A stretch of DNA of 64,000 nt from Rhodospirillales bacterium (GTDB taxonomy: Bacteria; Pseudomonadota; Alphaproteobacteria; Rhodospirillales; Casp-alpha2): the NCBI GenBank assembly GCA_021775095.1, contig JAJFII010000104.1, positions 114,874 to 178,873 on the forward strand, written 5' to 3'. Shown in pieces: positions 46,860 through 55,020 of the stretch. Position 1 is the first letter of the stretch. Each line of letters opens with the position of its first letter. Under the pieces are notes generated by a model that was given only the letters and a program-made list of their open reading frames with translations, was not told the origin of the DNA and did no database searches. A program made the position numbers and the translations under genes.

Positions 46860-47678
46860 TCAACTGAGCGTAAGGCCGATAGGTGAATGCAACTGTTGTT
46901 GACGGAGGAATTCTCCGACCGCCTGGTTAACCGGTTGTGGGTATTCCCAGGCCGGAAAACCACCTGCGTTGGCGATCGTCGTCCGTTCGACGACGGGCAG
47001 CAGCTGTTGCAGTTTTTGCGCTGTTTGAACAAAATCGTCTAAATCAAATTGACCATTATAAACCAATGTTGGAACCGTCAGGTGACGGAGATCCTCATCG
47101 GAAATGTAGGCCGGTTCTGCCTCGTGCTCCTCGATCCACGGCGCACCGGCGAAATCTGCGAGAATATCATAATGCTCCCGTGCCCGGCATTGGTCGGGAT
47201 GGCTGCGCATAACCGCGTACCAATCCGCCGCATAAAAAATATCGCGGATGGCCGCGGTGATGCCGTTTTTTTTGGCCGTTTGACTGGCTTGCGTCAGGGT
47301 TTTGGAGATATAAGGCATGACGGCACCGGAAACCACAGCGCCTTCCAATATCAGGGATCTGAAACGCTGTGGTTCGCGAATGGCCAGCAATAAACCGACG
47401 GCGGTTCCCGTGTGGGTTGCCCAAAAATGAGTGGGTCCAATGGCGGCATGATCCAGGGCACGACGCACATGGCCCATCATTTCCAGATGCCCGTAGGGAC
47501 CGGGTACAGATGTCGCCAGTCCGTGGCCCGGCAGGTCAATGAGTAAAATCCGGTACTTTTCCCTAAAGGCATGGACCTGTGAAGAAAACACCCTGTGGTC
47601 CTGGGTCATGCCGTGAACCAGGGTCAGCCAGGGAGCCTCCGGGCCAGCCGAGGTGACCGTCTTGTAGGGGGTACTCAT
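46860..47678 (-). CDS. Alpha/beta-hydrolase-fold protein lacking the usual Ser-His pair
   Basis: This 272-residue protein has the alpha/beta-hydrolase layout: oxyanion region LVHGMTQDHRVF, LLIDLPGHGLAT, the nucleophile-elbow position, a cap domain (about 120-195) and the acid strand LVYNGQFDLDDF. The elbow reads FWATHTGTAVG, with H89 where Ser is expected, and the final GH motif reads AGGFPAWEYP, so the catalytic His is replaced by Gly240. It may be non-catalytic or use another chemistry. It overlaps the TauD gene by 4 bases and is the third gene of an SMP-30/TauD operon. Confidence 0.82.
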   Translation of the reverse strand: MSTPYKTVTSAGPEAPWLTLVHGMTQDHRVFSSQVHAFREKYRILLIDLPGHGLATSVPGPYGHLEMMGHVRRALDHAAIGPTHFWATHTGTAVGLLLAIREPQRFRSLILEGAVVSGAVMPYISKTLTQASQTAKKNGITAAIRDIFYAADWYAVMRSHPDQCRAREHYDILADFAGAPWIEEHEAEPAYISDEDLRHLTVPTLVYNGQFDLDDFVQTAQKLQQLLPVVERTTIANAGGFPAWEYPQPVNQAVGEFLRQQQLHSPIGLTLS

Positions 47679-48520
47679 TGCGGCACTTCTCCGAGGATGG
47701 TCGTGCGCCGCATGACGCGACGTTCTGCCGTCGTATCATAGGGTGTTGCCCTATGTAACAGACGTCGGTTGTCCCAACCGATAAGATCACCCGGTAGATA
47801 TTTGTGCGCATAAACAAATTGTGGTTTGACCAGTCTTGCGTTTAGATCGTCAATCAATCGACGACCGGTGTCGTAATCCATGCCGTCAATGGCCTCGGCG
47901 TGATCACCTAGAAAAATACTTTTACGCCCTGTCAGTGGATGGCGGCGAATCATCGGATGAATGACCGGAGGGGCGGCTATTTTCTGCGCCTCGGTCATCG
48001 GATCTTCACCGTGCCTGCGCAACCGCGAGAAGGCCAGGTTGTGGATCACTTTCAGCTGGGCAATTTGTTTTTTGGTTTGATCATCCAGCTGCTGGTAGGC
48101 GGCTTGCGTACAGCAAAAATGGGTTTCACCGCCTTGTTTGGGAATGACCTCTGCAACCATTAATGTGGCCTGACCCGGTCTGTCCCGCCAGGAGCCATCC
48201 GTATGCCAGTGTAGGGTTCCGCGGTCGGGATGTTTGCCGTTGGGTTCGCCGTCCGGGCCGAGGTTTGATAAATAATAGATTTCCGGGTGGCCATCGACCA
48301 AATACTGGTTCATCACATGAATTTGCACGTCGCCAAACCGGCGACCGAGCGCCACTTGATTTTCGACCGTTAAACCCTGGCCACGTATGAGAAACAAACC
48401 AGCATCGTTAAAGCATTTCCAAATGACATTGAACGCCCGGTCATCGATACCGCCGGACAAATCGAGCCCAATTATTTCTGTTCCAAAGAACGGATTTAGC
48501 GAGCTGAATTCTACGGTCAT
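47675..48520 (-). CDS. TauD/TfdA-family Fe(II)/2-oxoglutarate dioxygenase
   Basis: The 281-residue protein has the complete TauD core: HWHTDGSW with H106 and D108, LLHRATPYD with H256, and the 2-oxoglutarate Arg in the RVMRRTT segment (R271). Known members hydroxylate taurine, 2,4-D, alkyl sulfates or similar acids beside the acidic group; the substrate here is unknown. It lies one base from the SMP-30 gene and overlaps the hydrolase gene, so the three act together, perhaps on the solute taken up by the nearby TRAP system. Confidence 0.9.
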   Translation of the reverse strand: MTVEFSSLNPFFGTEIIGLDLSGGIDDRAFNVIWKCFNDAGLFLIRGQGLTVENQVALGRRFGDVQIHVMNQYLVDGHPEIYYLSNLGPDGEPNGKHPDRGTLHWHTDGSWRDRPGQATLMVAEVIPKQGGETHFCCTQAAYQQLDDQTKKQIAQLKVIHNLAFSRLRRHGEDPMTEAQKIAAPPVIHPMIRRHPLTGRKSIFLGDHAEAIDGMDYDTGRRLIDDLNARLVKPQFVYAHKYLPGDLIGWDNRRLLHRATPYDTTAERRVMRRTTILGEVPQ

Positions 48521-48521
48521 G

Positions 48522-49493
48522 TTATCCTCCAGCGACGCCTTGGGTGTTCACGTAGACCGCATAGAGAGATTGGCTGGCCGCCATAAACAAACGGTTTCGT
48601 TTCGGCCCACCAAAACAGACATTGGCACAGCGTTCGGGTAATCGAATACGCCCGATTTTGTCGCCGTCCGGTGCAAATATCAACACCCCGTCCAGGTCCG
48701 CAGTACCCATACCCCAACCGCACCACAAATTGCCATCCATATCAACGCGAAACCCATCCGGCGTGCCACCGGGACCGGCATCAATAAATACCCGTTTGTT
48801 GGACACCTCCCGGCCGTTTTCGGAAACGTCAAATGCCAGTATTTTTCGGTACGGTTCGCCGCGCGATTCGACAAGATATAAAATACGCTCATCAGGCGAA
48901 AACGCCAGTCCGTTTGGCCCTAAAACATCATCGGTAACGAGGGTCGCCTGCAGGCTTTCGCCATCGACCCGGTAGGTTGCCTGTGGTAATTCCTGTTCCG
49001 CTTTATTGCCTTCGTAATTTCCCAGCAAACCAAATGGCGGGTCGGTAAACCATATGGACCCATCGGATTTGACCACCACATCGTTGGGGGAATTCAAGGG
49101 TTTACCGTTCCAGCGATCCATAACCACAGTTATTGAACCGTCGTACTCCGTTCGCGTCACCCGACGGCCGCCGTGCTCGCAAGTAATTAACCGCCCCTGA
49201 CGGTCTCTTGTGTGGCCGTTGCCATAATTTGTAGGTTTGCGAAAAATACTGACAGCACTGGTTTCCTCTTCCCATTTTAAGATCCGGTTGTTGGGGATGT
49301 CGCTCCACAACAGATAGCGACCGTCACCAAACCAGACGGGGCCCTCCGACCATCGGCACCCCGTATACAAACGTTCAACGGCGGCACTGAAGATCATGTA
49401 TTTGCGAAACCGCTCATCTAACGCCTCAATGGCGGGGTCAGGATAACGCGGATGGTCGCGCCAGCCGGCAGTTAAGGGAAGCATCGTCGTCAT
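48522..49493 (-). CDS. SMP-30/gluconolactonase family protein
   Basis: This 323-residue six-bladed propeller is of the lactonase type. Family metal-site motifs are present: WSEGPVWFGDGRYLLWSDIP with the ligand Glu, NSPNDVVVKSDGSIWFTDPP with the ligand Asn, and NGLAFSPDERILYLVES. It lacks a signal peptide. A sugar-acid or other lactone may be its substrate. It is first in the operon with the TauD oxygenase and hydrolase-like protein, transcribed from the 710-base gap upstream. Confidence 0.9.
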   Translation of the reverse strand: MTTMLPLTAGWRDHPRYPDPAIEALDERFRKYMIFSAAVERLYTGCRWSEGPVWFGDGRYLLWSDIPNNRILKWEEETSAVSIFRKPTNYGNGHTRDRQGRLITCEHGGRRVTRTEYDGSITVVMDRWNGKPLNSPNDVVVKSDGSIWFTDPPFGLLGNYEGNKAEQELPQATYRVDGESLQATLVTDDVLGPNGLAFSPDERILYLVESRGEPYRKILAFDVSENGREVSNKRVFIDAGPGGTPDGFRVDMDGNLWCGWGMGTADLDGVLIFAPDGDKIGRIRLPERCANVCFGGPKRNRLFMAASQSLYAVYVNTQGVAGG

Positions 49494-50203
49494 CGATGGA
49501 CCTCGTGTTTAAAATTTCAGGGCGGTCGGTTCAAGTAAAGGAATCTTATCGCGAGGAGGGGGGAAGGGGCAATTTAATTACCGTCAATGTGTGAGAGAAA
49601 TTCCCAGATATATGGTCGTACCGTGATTGTTGACAGGCAGTCGGTCAATATCAGATCGGGGGTATCGTACAAAATCCGGTATATATGAGTGACCGATTAA
49701 CCGTTACCGCTCTGCCGGGTGATCTGAATTTTAGTTTCTGTTATCCCGACAGGAAAAGCTGCGGATACCGGCGAGATTGGATAACGGGCAGTGGGGAAAT
49801 AATGCGGCACTCATCGTAACGACGCCAAAACACCGAAAGCAGCGACAAGGATTTGATGGTCATTCAGGCATAGGGTCAGGTCCCATATAATCCAAAAGGA
49901 CGGCGACAATGCGACTTGCCAGCCGATCCAAATTGTGTAAATTTCGCGTCGTTGGTCGTGTCTTTGTGATCTCAAAGTTTCACTTCCAGCATATCCGAAC
50001 GATCGGTAAATTATTTTGGTGATTATCTGAAGGGAAGAAATCGGTTCATCATTCCTATGCATTAACGGTGTTGAATGAATGATCATGGAGTTTCGGCCTG
50101 CCAAATCAATTGCAAAAACAACGTTGACGTTACACCGAATGCCGTCCCGTCAGGAGGGCATTTACCCGCCCTGAATTAAACCCTGACGGATTGGATTGGT
50201 TGC
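49494..50203. other. Long gene-poor gap between SMP-30 gene and EamA gene
   Basis: No gene is supported in these 710 bases. They should hold the divergent promoters for the SMP-30 operon and the EamA gene. A purine-rich run (GAGGAGGGGGGAAGGGG) is at about 49554-49570. GGGTCAGGTCCCATATAA near 49874 resembles arms seen around REP-associated transposase genes, from memory only. A 97-codon minus-strand frame (49811-50104) shows no family features. A hairpin lies at 50147-50189. Confidence 0.4.
50147..50189 (+). other. Two-part stem-loop just upstream of the EamA gene
   Basis: CCGTCAGG (50147-50154) pairs with CCTGACGG (50182-50189), and AGGGC (50155-50159) with GCCCT (50168-50172), leaving a 9-base bulge on one side. 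It ends 14 bases before the GTG start, so it could control translation or mark the end of a leader. Confidence 0.4.
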
Positions 50204-51118
50204 GTGTCACTGGCCCCACCATCGTTCATGGAGAAAACCTGGTTTGCTTATGCGCTGGTCGTTTTTACGACATTGTGCTGGGGAGCAAATGCGGTTTTTG
50301 GGCAGATGGCCGTAGGCGAAGTTTCGCCCATGGCATTGGTTGCTCTGCGCTGGTTCGGCGTGGCACTTTTGCTGGTGGTGTTTTTTAATAAACCGGTGCG
50401 CCGGGACTGGCCGAATTTAAAACCCCATCTGCTGTTCTTTTCGGCCATGGGTATTGTCGGTTATTCGACGTTTAACGGCCTGTTTTACGTCGCTGCATAT
50501 ACAACGAGTGGCGTAAACGTTGGTATTTTGCAGGGCTCCATCCCGGTTTTTGTTATGGTTGGCGCCTTTCTGGTTTATCGCACACCGGTCTCTGTGATGC
50601 AGATGGCCGGAGTAATCTGTGCGTTTTTTGGTGTCGCCATTGTTGCCGCAGGCGGAGATTTAAGTAATTTGCGGGATTTGGCGTTTCGGGTCGGTGATCT
50701 TTTGATGATCATCGCCTGTGTTCTTTACGCCGCCTATACGGTGGGCCTGCAAAAGCGACCGCAGGTTTCCGCCATGGGTATGTTCACGGTGATGGCGGGC
50801 GCAGCTTTTCTGGCGACCCTGCCGATGGTTGCAATCGAAGTTCAGATGGGACAATTTCTCGCACCCACCCCTAAAGGTTATGCCATTGTCGTTATGGTCA
50901 CGTTGTTTCCGTCTTTTTTAGCACAATTGGCCTTTATTCACGCGGTTAAGTTAATCGGGCCAAACCGCGCAGGGGTCATGGTAAACTTGGCACCGGTGTT
51001 TGCCGCAGCCATGGTCGTTATGGTTTTGAACGAGCCGTTTCACTGGTTCCATGGTATGGCTTTAGGGCTTGTGCTCGGCGGCATTTTGTTGTCGGAAAGA
51101 GGCAAACCGAAAACTTAA
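50204..51118 (+). CDS. EamA-family (drug/metabolite) transporter
   Basis: This 304-residue inner-membrane protein has ten predicted helices in two EamA repeats (FTTLCWGANAVFGQMAVGEV in the first, FPSFLAQLAFIHAVKLIGPN in the second) and a short basic tail. Such carriers export amino acids or other metabolites, and the substrate is unknown. The start may be GTG 50204 or ATG 50228 (MEKTWF); neither has a strong ribosome binding site. Confidence 0.88.
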   Translation: MSLAPPSFMEKTWFAYALVVFTTLCWGANAVFGQMAVGEVSPMALVALRWFGVALLLVVFFNKPVRRDWPNLKPHLLFFSAMGIVGYSTFNGLFYVAAYTTSGVNVGILQGSIPVFVMVGAFLVYRTPVSVMQMAGVICAFFGVAIVAAGGDLSNLRDLAFRVGDLLMIIACVLYAAYTVGLQKRPQVSAMGMFTVMAGAAFLATLPMVAIEVQMGQFLAPTPKGYAIVVMVTLFPSFLAQLAFIHAVKLIGPNRAGVMVNLAPVFAAAMVVMVLNEPFHWFHGMALGLVLGGILLSERGKPKT

Positions 51119-51184
51119 CGGGCGATCCTATCCGCAAGGATTTGGAGATCTCGGTTTCGACGGCGTCTGATCAAGGAAAAACCT

Positions 51185-51862
51185 ATGAACGCTTTTTTAA
51201 TATCGGCTGTTGGCTTGTTGGTCAGTATTTTTGTGTCTGTCACAGGTGCCGCACAATCCCCCCCTTCGGACCGGGAAACGGCGACCTATAACCGATTTTT
51301 TAAGGCGGTTTACGCCGGTGATCAGGCTGCGGTACGGGAAATTCTGGCAACGGGTGTTGATTTGGAACAAAAGGATGGCTCTGGCAGGACAGCCCTCCAC
51401 ATTGCCGCATTTCAGTCCCATGACTCTGTTTTTCAACAGTTGGCAGGCGCTGGCAGCAATGTAAATGCCCTGGAAAACAGTCAGTATGACGTGATTACGA
51501 TTGCCGCAGTCGCCAATGATTTGGAGATGTTAAGGCTCGCCTTGAAGTTTGGTGGCAACCCCAAGAACGTCACCAGTCCCTACGGGGGAACGGCACTCAT
51601 CGCCGCCGCTCATTTAGGCCATGTTGATGTTGTAAGAACTCTTTTGGCCGCCGGTTCCAGCGTTGACCACATCAATAACCTGGGATGGACGGCACTGTTG
51701 GAAGCCGTCATTTTGGGGGACGGAGGAACCAATTATCAAGCCGTCGTCAAAGATCTGCTGCTGTATGGTGCCAATAAATTGCTTACAGATGGTGACGGAA
51801 GAACTGCATTGATGTTGGCCAGGCAGAGCGGTTACGCGGAAATCGAGACCCTGCTTAAATAG
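51185..51862 (+). CDS. Periplasmic ankyrin-repeat protein
   Basis: The 225-residue protein starts with a signal peptide (cleavage near VTGAAQS) and contains about four to five ankyrin repeats from residue 35 (GRTALHIAAFQSHDSVFQQL, GGTALIAAAHLGHVDVVRTL, GWTALLEAVILGDGG, GRTALMLARQSGYAEIETLL). It is probably a periplasmic binding partner; small secreted ankyrin proteins of this kind are linked to oxidative-stress enzymes in some bacteria, but no partner is nearby. AAGGAAAAA precedes the ATG. Confidence 0.88.
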   Translation: MNAFLISAVGLLVSIFVSVTGAAQSPPSDRETATYNRFFKAVYAGDQAAVREILATGVDLEQKDGSGRTALHIAAFQSHDSVFQQLAGAGSNVNALENSQYDVITIAAVANDLEMLRLALKFGGNPKNVTSPYGGTALIAAAHLGHVDVVRTLLAAGSSVDHINNLGWTALLEAVILGDGGTNYQAVVKDLLLYGANKLLTDGDGRTALMLARQSGYAEIETLLK

Positions 51863-52054
51863 AACAGGCGATCGAATTGAACGAAAATCGAGCGCTGAAA
51901 GAGAAATCAGGTCGGTATAAACCGTTGGTTAAAATTTCCAATTGTACCCTAACAAAAATTTATTCCTGAAACCGACGGCAAACTTTGACCGAAGGTGCGC
52001 AGGAGCGTATGGGTAGGAGATTCTTTCAGCCCGCAGAAAATACACAAGATACCC

Positions 52055-53287
52055 ATGAACATTCAACCGTCCAGTTCCACGGATCCATACGATAGTCCCT
52101 ATTCCTGGCGACGGCTTGCCGTATCCCTGGCCCTGAGCACCATCGGTGGCATCGGTCTGTGGTCGGTGGTTGTGGTTCTGCCAACCATTGAAGCGGAATT
52201 TGGCGTTGATCGCGGCGGTGCGTCCTTGCCCTATACGGCGACGATGATTGGATTTGCCATCGGCGGCATCTATATGGGTCGAATGGCGGATCAGCGTGGT
52301 GTTTTTGCACCGTTGCTGATGAGCTCGATCATGATGTTCATTGGTTATATGGCGGCCGGAAATGCCACCACCCTGTGGCAATTCATTTTGGCGCAAGCCC
52401 TGTTTATTGGTATGCTAGGCAGTTCGGCAACCTTCGCGCCGCTGGTCGCCGACGTGACCCATTGGTTTTTAAAACGACGGGGGGTGGCCATTGCCGTCGT
52501 TGCCAGCGGGAATTATCTCTCGGGAACGATCTGGCCACCGATCCTGACCTATAGCATTGAACTCTATGGATGGCGACTCTCCTATATGGCGATTGGCGTG
52601 TTTTGTCTCGTGACCATGGCCCCCTTGGCGATGCTGCTGCGGCGGCGACCTGATCTGAGTGATAGTTCAAATCCCGGCAATTCGGTCGCCGAACGATATA
52701 AGCTGAATTTATCGCCGCGGGCCTTGCAGGTGATTCTGGTGATTGCCGGAATATCTTGTTGTGTCGCCATGTCCATGCCGCAGGTTCACATTGTCGCCTA
52801 TAGTGCAGATTTGGGTTACGGGGTCGCGCGCGGTGCCGAAATGCTCTCGCTTATGCTGGGGTTTGGTATTATCAGCCGTCTGGTTTCTGGAATGATTGGC
52901 GACATCATTGGCGGCGTTGGAACGCTCATTCTTGGTTCCGTTCTGCAGTGCCTGGCGTTGTTGTTTTATATCCCCTTTGACGGTTTAACATCGCTTTATA
53001 TCGTTTCGGCCTTTTTCGGTCTGGCACAGGGTGGAATCGTCCCCAGTTATGCACTTATTGTCAGAGAATATTTGCCCGCCAAAGAGGCCGGTGCACGGGT
53101 CAGTCTGGTATTGATGATGACTGTTGTCGGTATGGCGTTGGGGGGGTGGATGTCAGGCGTAATATTCGATTTGACCGGATCCTACAAAGCGGCATTCCTG
53201 AACGGTATCGCCTTTAATTTAATCAATATGTCGATTGCCGTGTGGTTGCTGGTTGGACAGCTAAAATCCCGGCGTAAATTTGCTTAA
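52055..53287 (+). CDS. Major facilitator superfamily transporter
   Basis: This 410-residue protein has 12 predicted helices. The MFS loop motif between helices 2 and 3 appears as GRMADQRG and its second-half counterpart as SGMIGDIIGG. The pattern is that of the monocarboxylate/oxalate-type group (VVLPTIEAEFGVDRGGASLP). The substrate is unknown. The ATG at 52055 is chosen because helix 1 then begins about 35 residues in; an in-frame start at 51995 would give an odd N-terminus. Confidence 0.88.
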   Translation: MNIQPSSSTDPYDSPYSWRRLAVSLALSTIGGIGLWSVVVVLPTIEAEFGVDRGGASLPYTATMIGFAIGGIYMGRMADQRGVFAPLLMSSIMMFIGYMAAGNATTLWQFILAQALFIGMLGSSATFAPLVADVTHWFLKRRGVAIAVVASGNYLSGTIWPPILTYSIELYGWRLSYMAIGVFCLVTMAPLAMLLRRRPDLSDSSNPGNSVAERYKLNLSPRALQVILVIAGISCCVAMSMPQVHIVAYSADLGYGVARGAEMLSLMLGFGIISRLVSGMIGDIIGGVGTLILGSVLQCLALLFYIPFDGLTSLYIVSAFFGLAQGGIVPSYALIVREYLPAKEAGARVSLVLMMTVVGMALGGWMSGVIFDLTGSYKAAFLNGIAFNLINMSIAVWLLVGQLKSRRKFA

Positions 53288-53361
53288 AGAGCTTTTCTTT
53301 TGAGTAACGGAAAGGCAAAAGGTTAGGCGAGATCGCGATAACCCGTCAGGGACCCCAGCTT

Positions 53362-54669
53362 GTGCCTAGAAAACCCTTAAAGCCGCTAAAGCTTAAGCCA
53401 AATCCACTCAGACAGGCGATCCTGGTGGGGTTGGCATTTGCTGGTATCGCCATTGGTTATGGAATGGGGTATTTGCTCAAAAAAGACGAACCAACCGTGC
53501 CGCGTCAGGTTGAAGTCGAACACCCCAAAGAACCTGCAAAACCAGTTGAGGCGGAAGACAAATCGACGGCAATGACGCCGGAAATCACCGCCGTATTGCC
53601 TGAAAAACACGACGGCGACGCCACGGCACGGGCTTACGAAGAAGCACTGCCGAAGGAAATTGTCGAATTTCCGGCGATTATCGTTCCAGCCCCGGTGAAA
53701 CGTCGTCAGATGCCCGATCCGGCCGTACCCGACAACGGCCAGGGCGGGGCAACCGCGCCGCCGGTGGTCGTCGGCCCATCGGCCGGCCGGCCGGAACCTC
53801 AGGTCCTGAACAACAGTCTGACCGGACCTGTCGAAACCCGGTCACAGCCCGCCGAACCGGCCGGCACCAAAACCGAGGCCGACAAAGCGACAGTGCCTGA
53901 ACTTTTAACCGGGTGGAAAAAAAATGCCCTTTTCGTTGTTCTTACGGACAAACCGAAGATCGCCATTGTGATTGACGACATGGGGGTCGATCGCCGGCGT
54001 TCACGGATAGCAACTGAACTGCCCGGGCCATTGACCCTGTCCTATCTAACCTATGCCCGTGATCTGCCAGGACAAACCCAACAGGCCCGGCAAGGTGGCC
54101 ATGAACTGATGCTGCACGTTCCCATGGAACCATCGAGCAAGGACATTGACCCGGGGCCCAATGTTCTGCTCAGCGGCCTCCCCAAAGAAGAAATTCAGGC
54201 CGCCTTAACCTGGGGGCTAAATCAGTTTGACGGTTATGTCGGCATCAATAATCATATGGGATCACGGTTTACCTCCCATTTGGATGGCATGAAAACCGTC
54301 ATGGAGGAATTACGGCGGCGCAAACTGATCTTTTTGGATTCGGTCACCTCCGGTTCCACTACAGGGCAGTTAGCGGCCCATCAGATCGGTGTTCCGTTTA
54401 TTGCCCGTAATATATTCCTGGACCATATTGATGATATTCAAGAAATCAGAAATCGACTGAACGAGGTTAAACGATTGGCCAGAAAACGCGGGTACGCGGT
54501 CGCCATTGGCCACCCCCGTGACGCGACATTAAAGGCCCTGGGACCTTGGTTGCAAACCGTCGAAAATGACGGTTTTCAGTTGGTTCCAATTTCTGCCTTG
54601 ATTCGTTTGGCATCAATGGCAGACACTACGCAAGTTTTGACAGACAAAAAGGAATCTAAATCAAAATGA
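53362..54669 (+). CDS. Divergent polysaccharide deacetylase family protein (YibQ-like)
   Basis: The 435-residue protein has one N-terminal membrane helix (about 18-38), a Pro/Lys/Glu-rich linker to about 190, and a periplasmic NodB-like domain (PKIAIVIDDMGVDRRRS, ELMLHVPMEP, GINNHMGSRFTS, DSVTSGSTTGQLA, AIGHPRDATLKAL). The metal-binding Asp, His and His are placed as in the YibQ family. YibQ-type proteins are usually near cell-envelope genes; their substrate is uncertain. The start is GTG. It overlaps ridA by 4 bases. Confidence 0.87.
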   Translation: MPRKPLKPLKLKPNPLRQAILVGLAFAGIAIGYGMGYLLKKDEPTVPRQVEVEHPKEPAKPVEAEDKSTAMTPEITAVLPEKHDGDATARAYEEALPKEIVEFPAIIVPAPVKRRQMPDPAVPDNGQGGATAPPVVVGPSAGRPEPQVLNNSLTGPVETRSQPAEPAGTKTEADKATVPELLTGWKKNALFVVLTDKPKIAIVIDDMGVDRRRSRIATELPGPLTLSYLTYARDLPGQTQQARQGGHELMLHVPMEPSSKDIDPGPNVLLSGLPKEEIQAALTWGLNQFDGYVGINNHMGSRFTSHLDGMKTVMEELRRRKLIFLDSVTSGSTTGQLAAHQIGVPFIARNIFLDHIDDIQEIRNRLNEVKRLARKRGYAVAIGHPRDATLKALGPWLQTVENDGFQLVPISALIRLASMADTTQVLTDKKESKSK

Positions 54670-55016
54670 CCATTACCAGACACAATACCAACCAACGCAT
54701 GTCACAACTCGTGATCCACGGCAATGTTGCCTATTTGGCTGGCCAGGTCGGTGATACCCATTACGATTCAACGGCTGACCAAACCAATCAGGTTCTGGCT
54801 AAAATTGATCGTTTGCTGGCCCTCGCCGGAACCGACAAATCGAAACTGCTGTCTGCGCAAATCTGGCTCGATGACATTCGCAAATTTGATGAGATGAATG
54901 CGGCATGGGACGCCTGGGTACCTGCTGGAAACGCGCCAACCCGCGCCTGTACGGAAGCCCGGATGGCCAATCCGGGCTGGTTTGTCGAAATTATGGTGAC
55001 GGCGGCGATCGACTGA
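54666..55016 (+). CDS. RidA/YjgF family imine deaminase
   Basis: RidA proteins hydrolyse reactive enamines and imines made by PLP enzymes. The 116-residue protein shows VIHGNVAYLAGQVG and PTRACTEARMANPGWFVEI, including the Arg (R93) and Glu residues needed for imine binding. It overlaps the deacetylase-family gene by 4 bases and ends 4 bases before the convergent trpE stop. Confidence 0.9.
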   Translation: MTITRHNTNQRMSQLVIHGNVAYLAGQVGDTHYDSTADQTNQVLAKIDRLLALAGTDKSKLLSAQIWLDDIRKFDEMNAAWDAWVPAGNAPTRACTEARMANPGWFVEIMVTAAID

Positions 55017-55020
55017 TCAC

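Noticed and set aside
49811..50104. 97-codon minus-strand frame in the long gap
   Set aside because: No ribosome binding site, no known domain, and a composition unlike the neighbouring genes.
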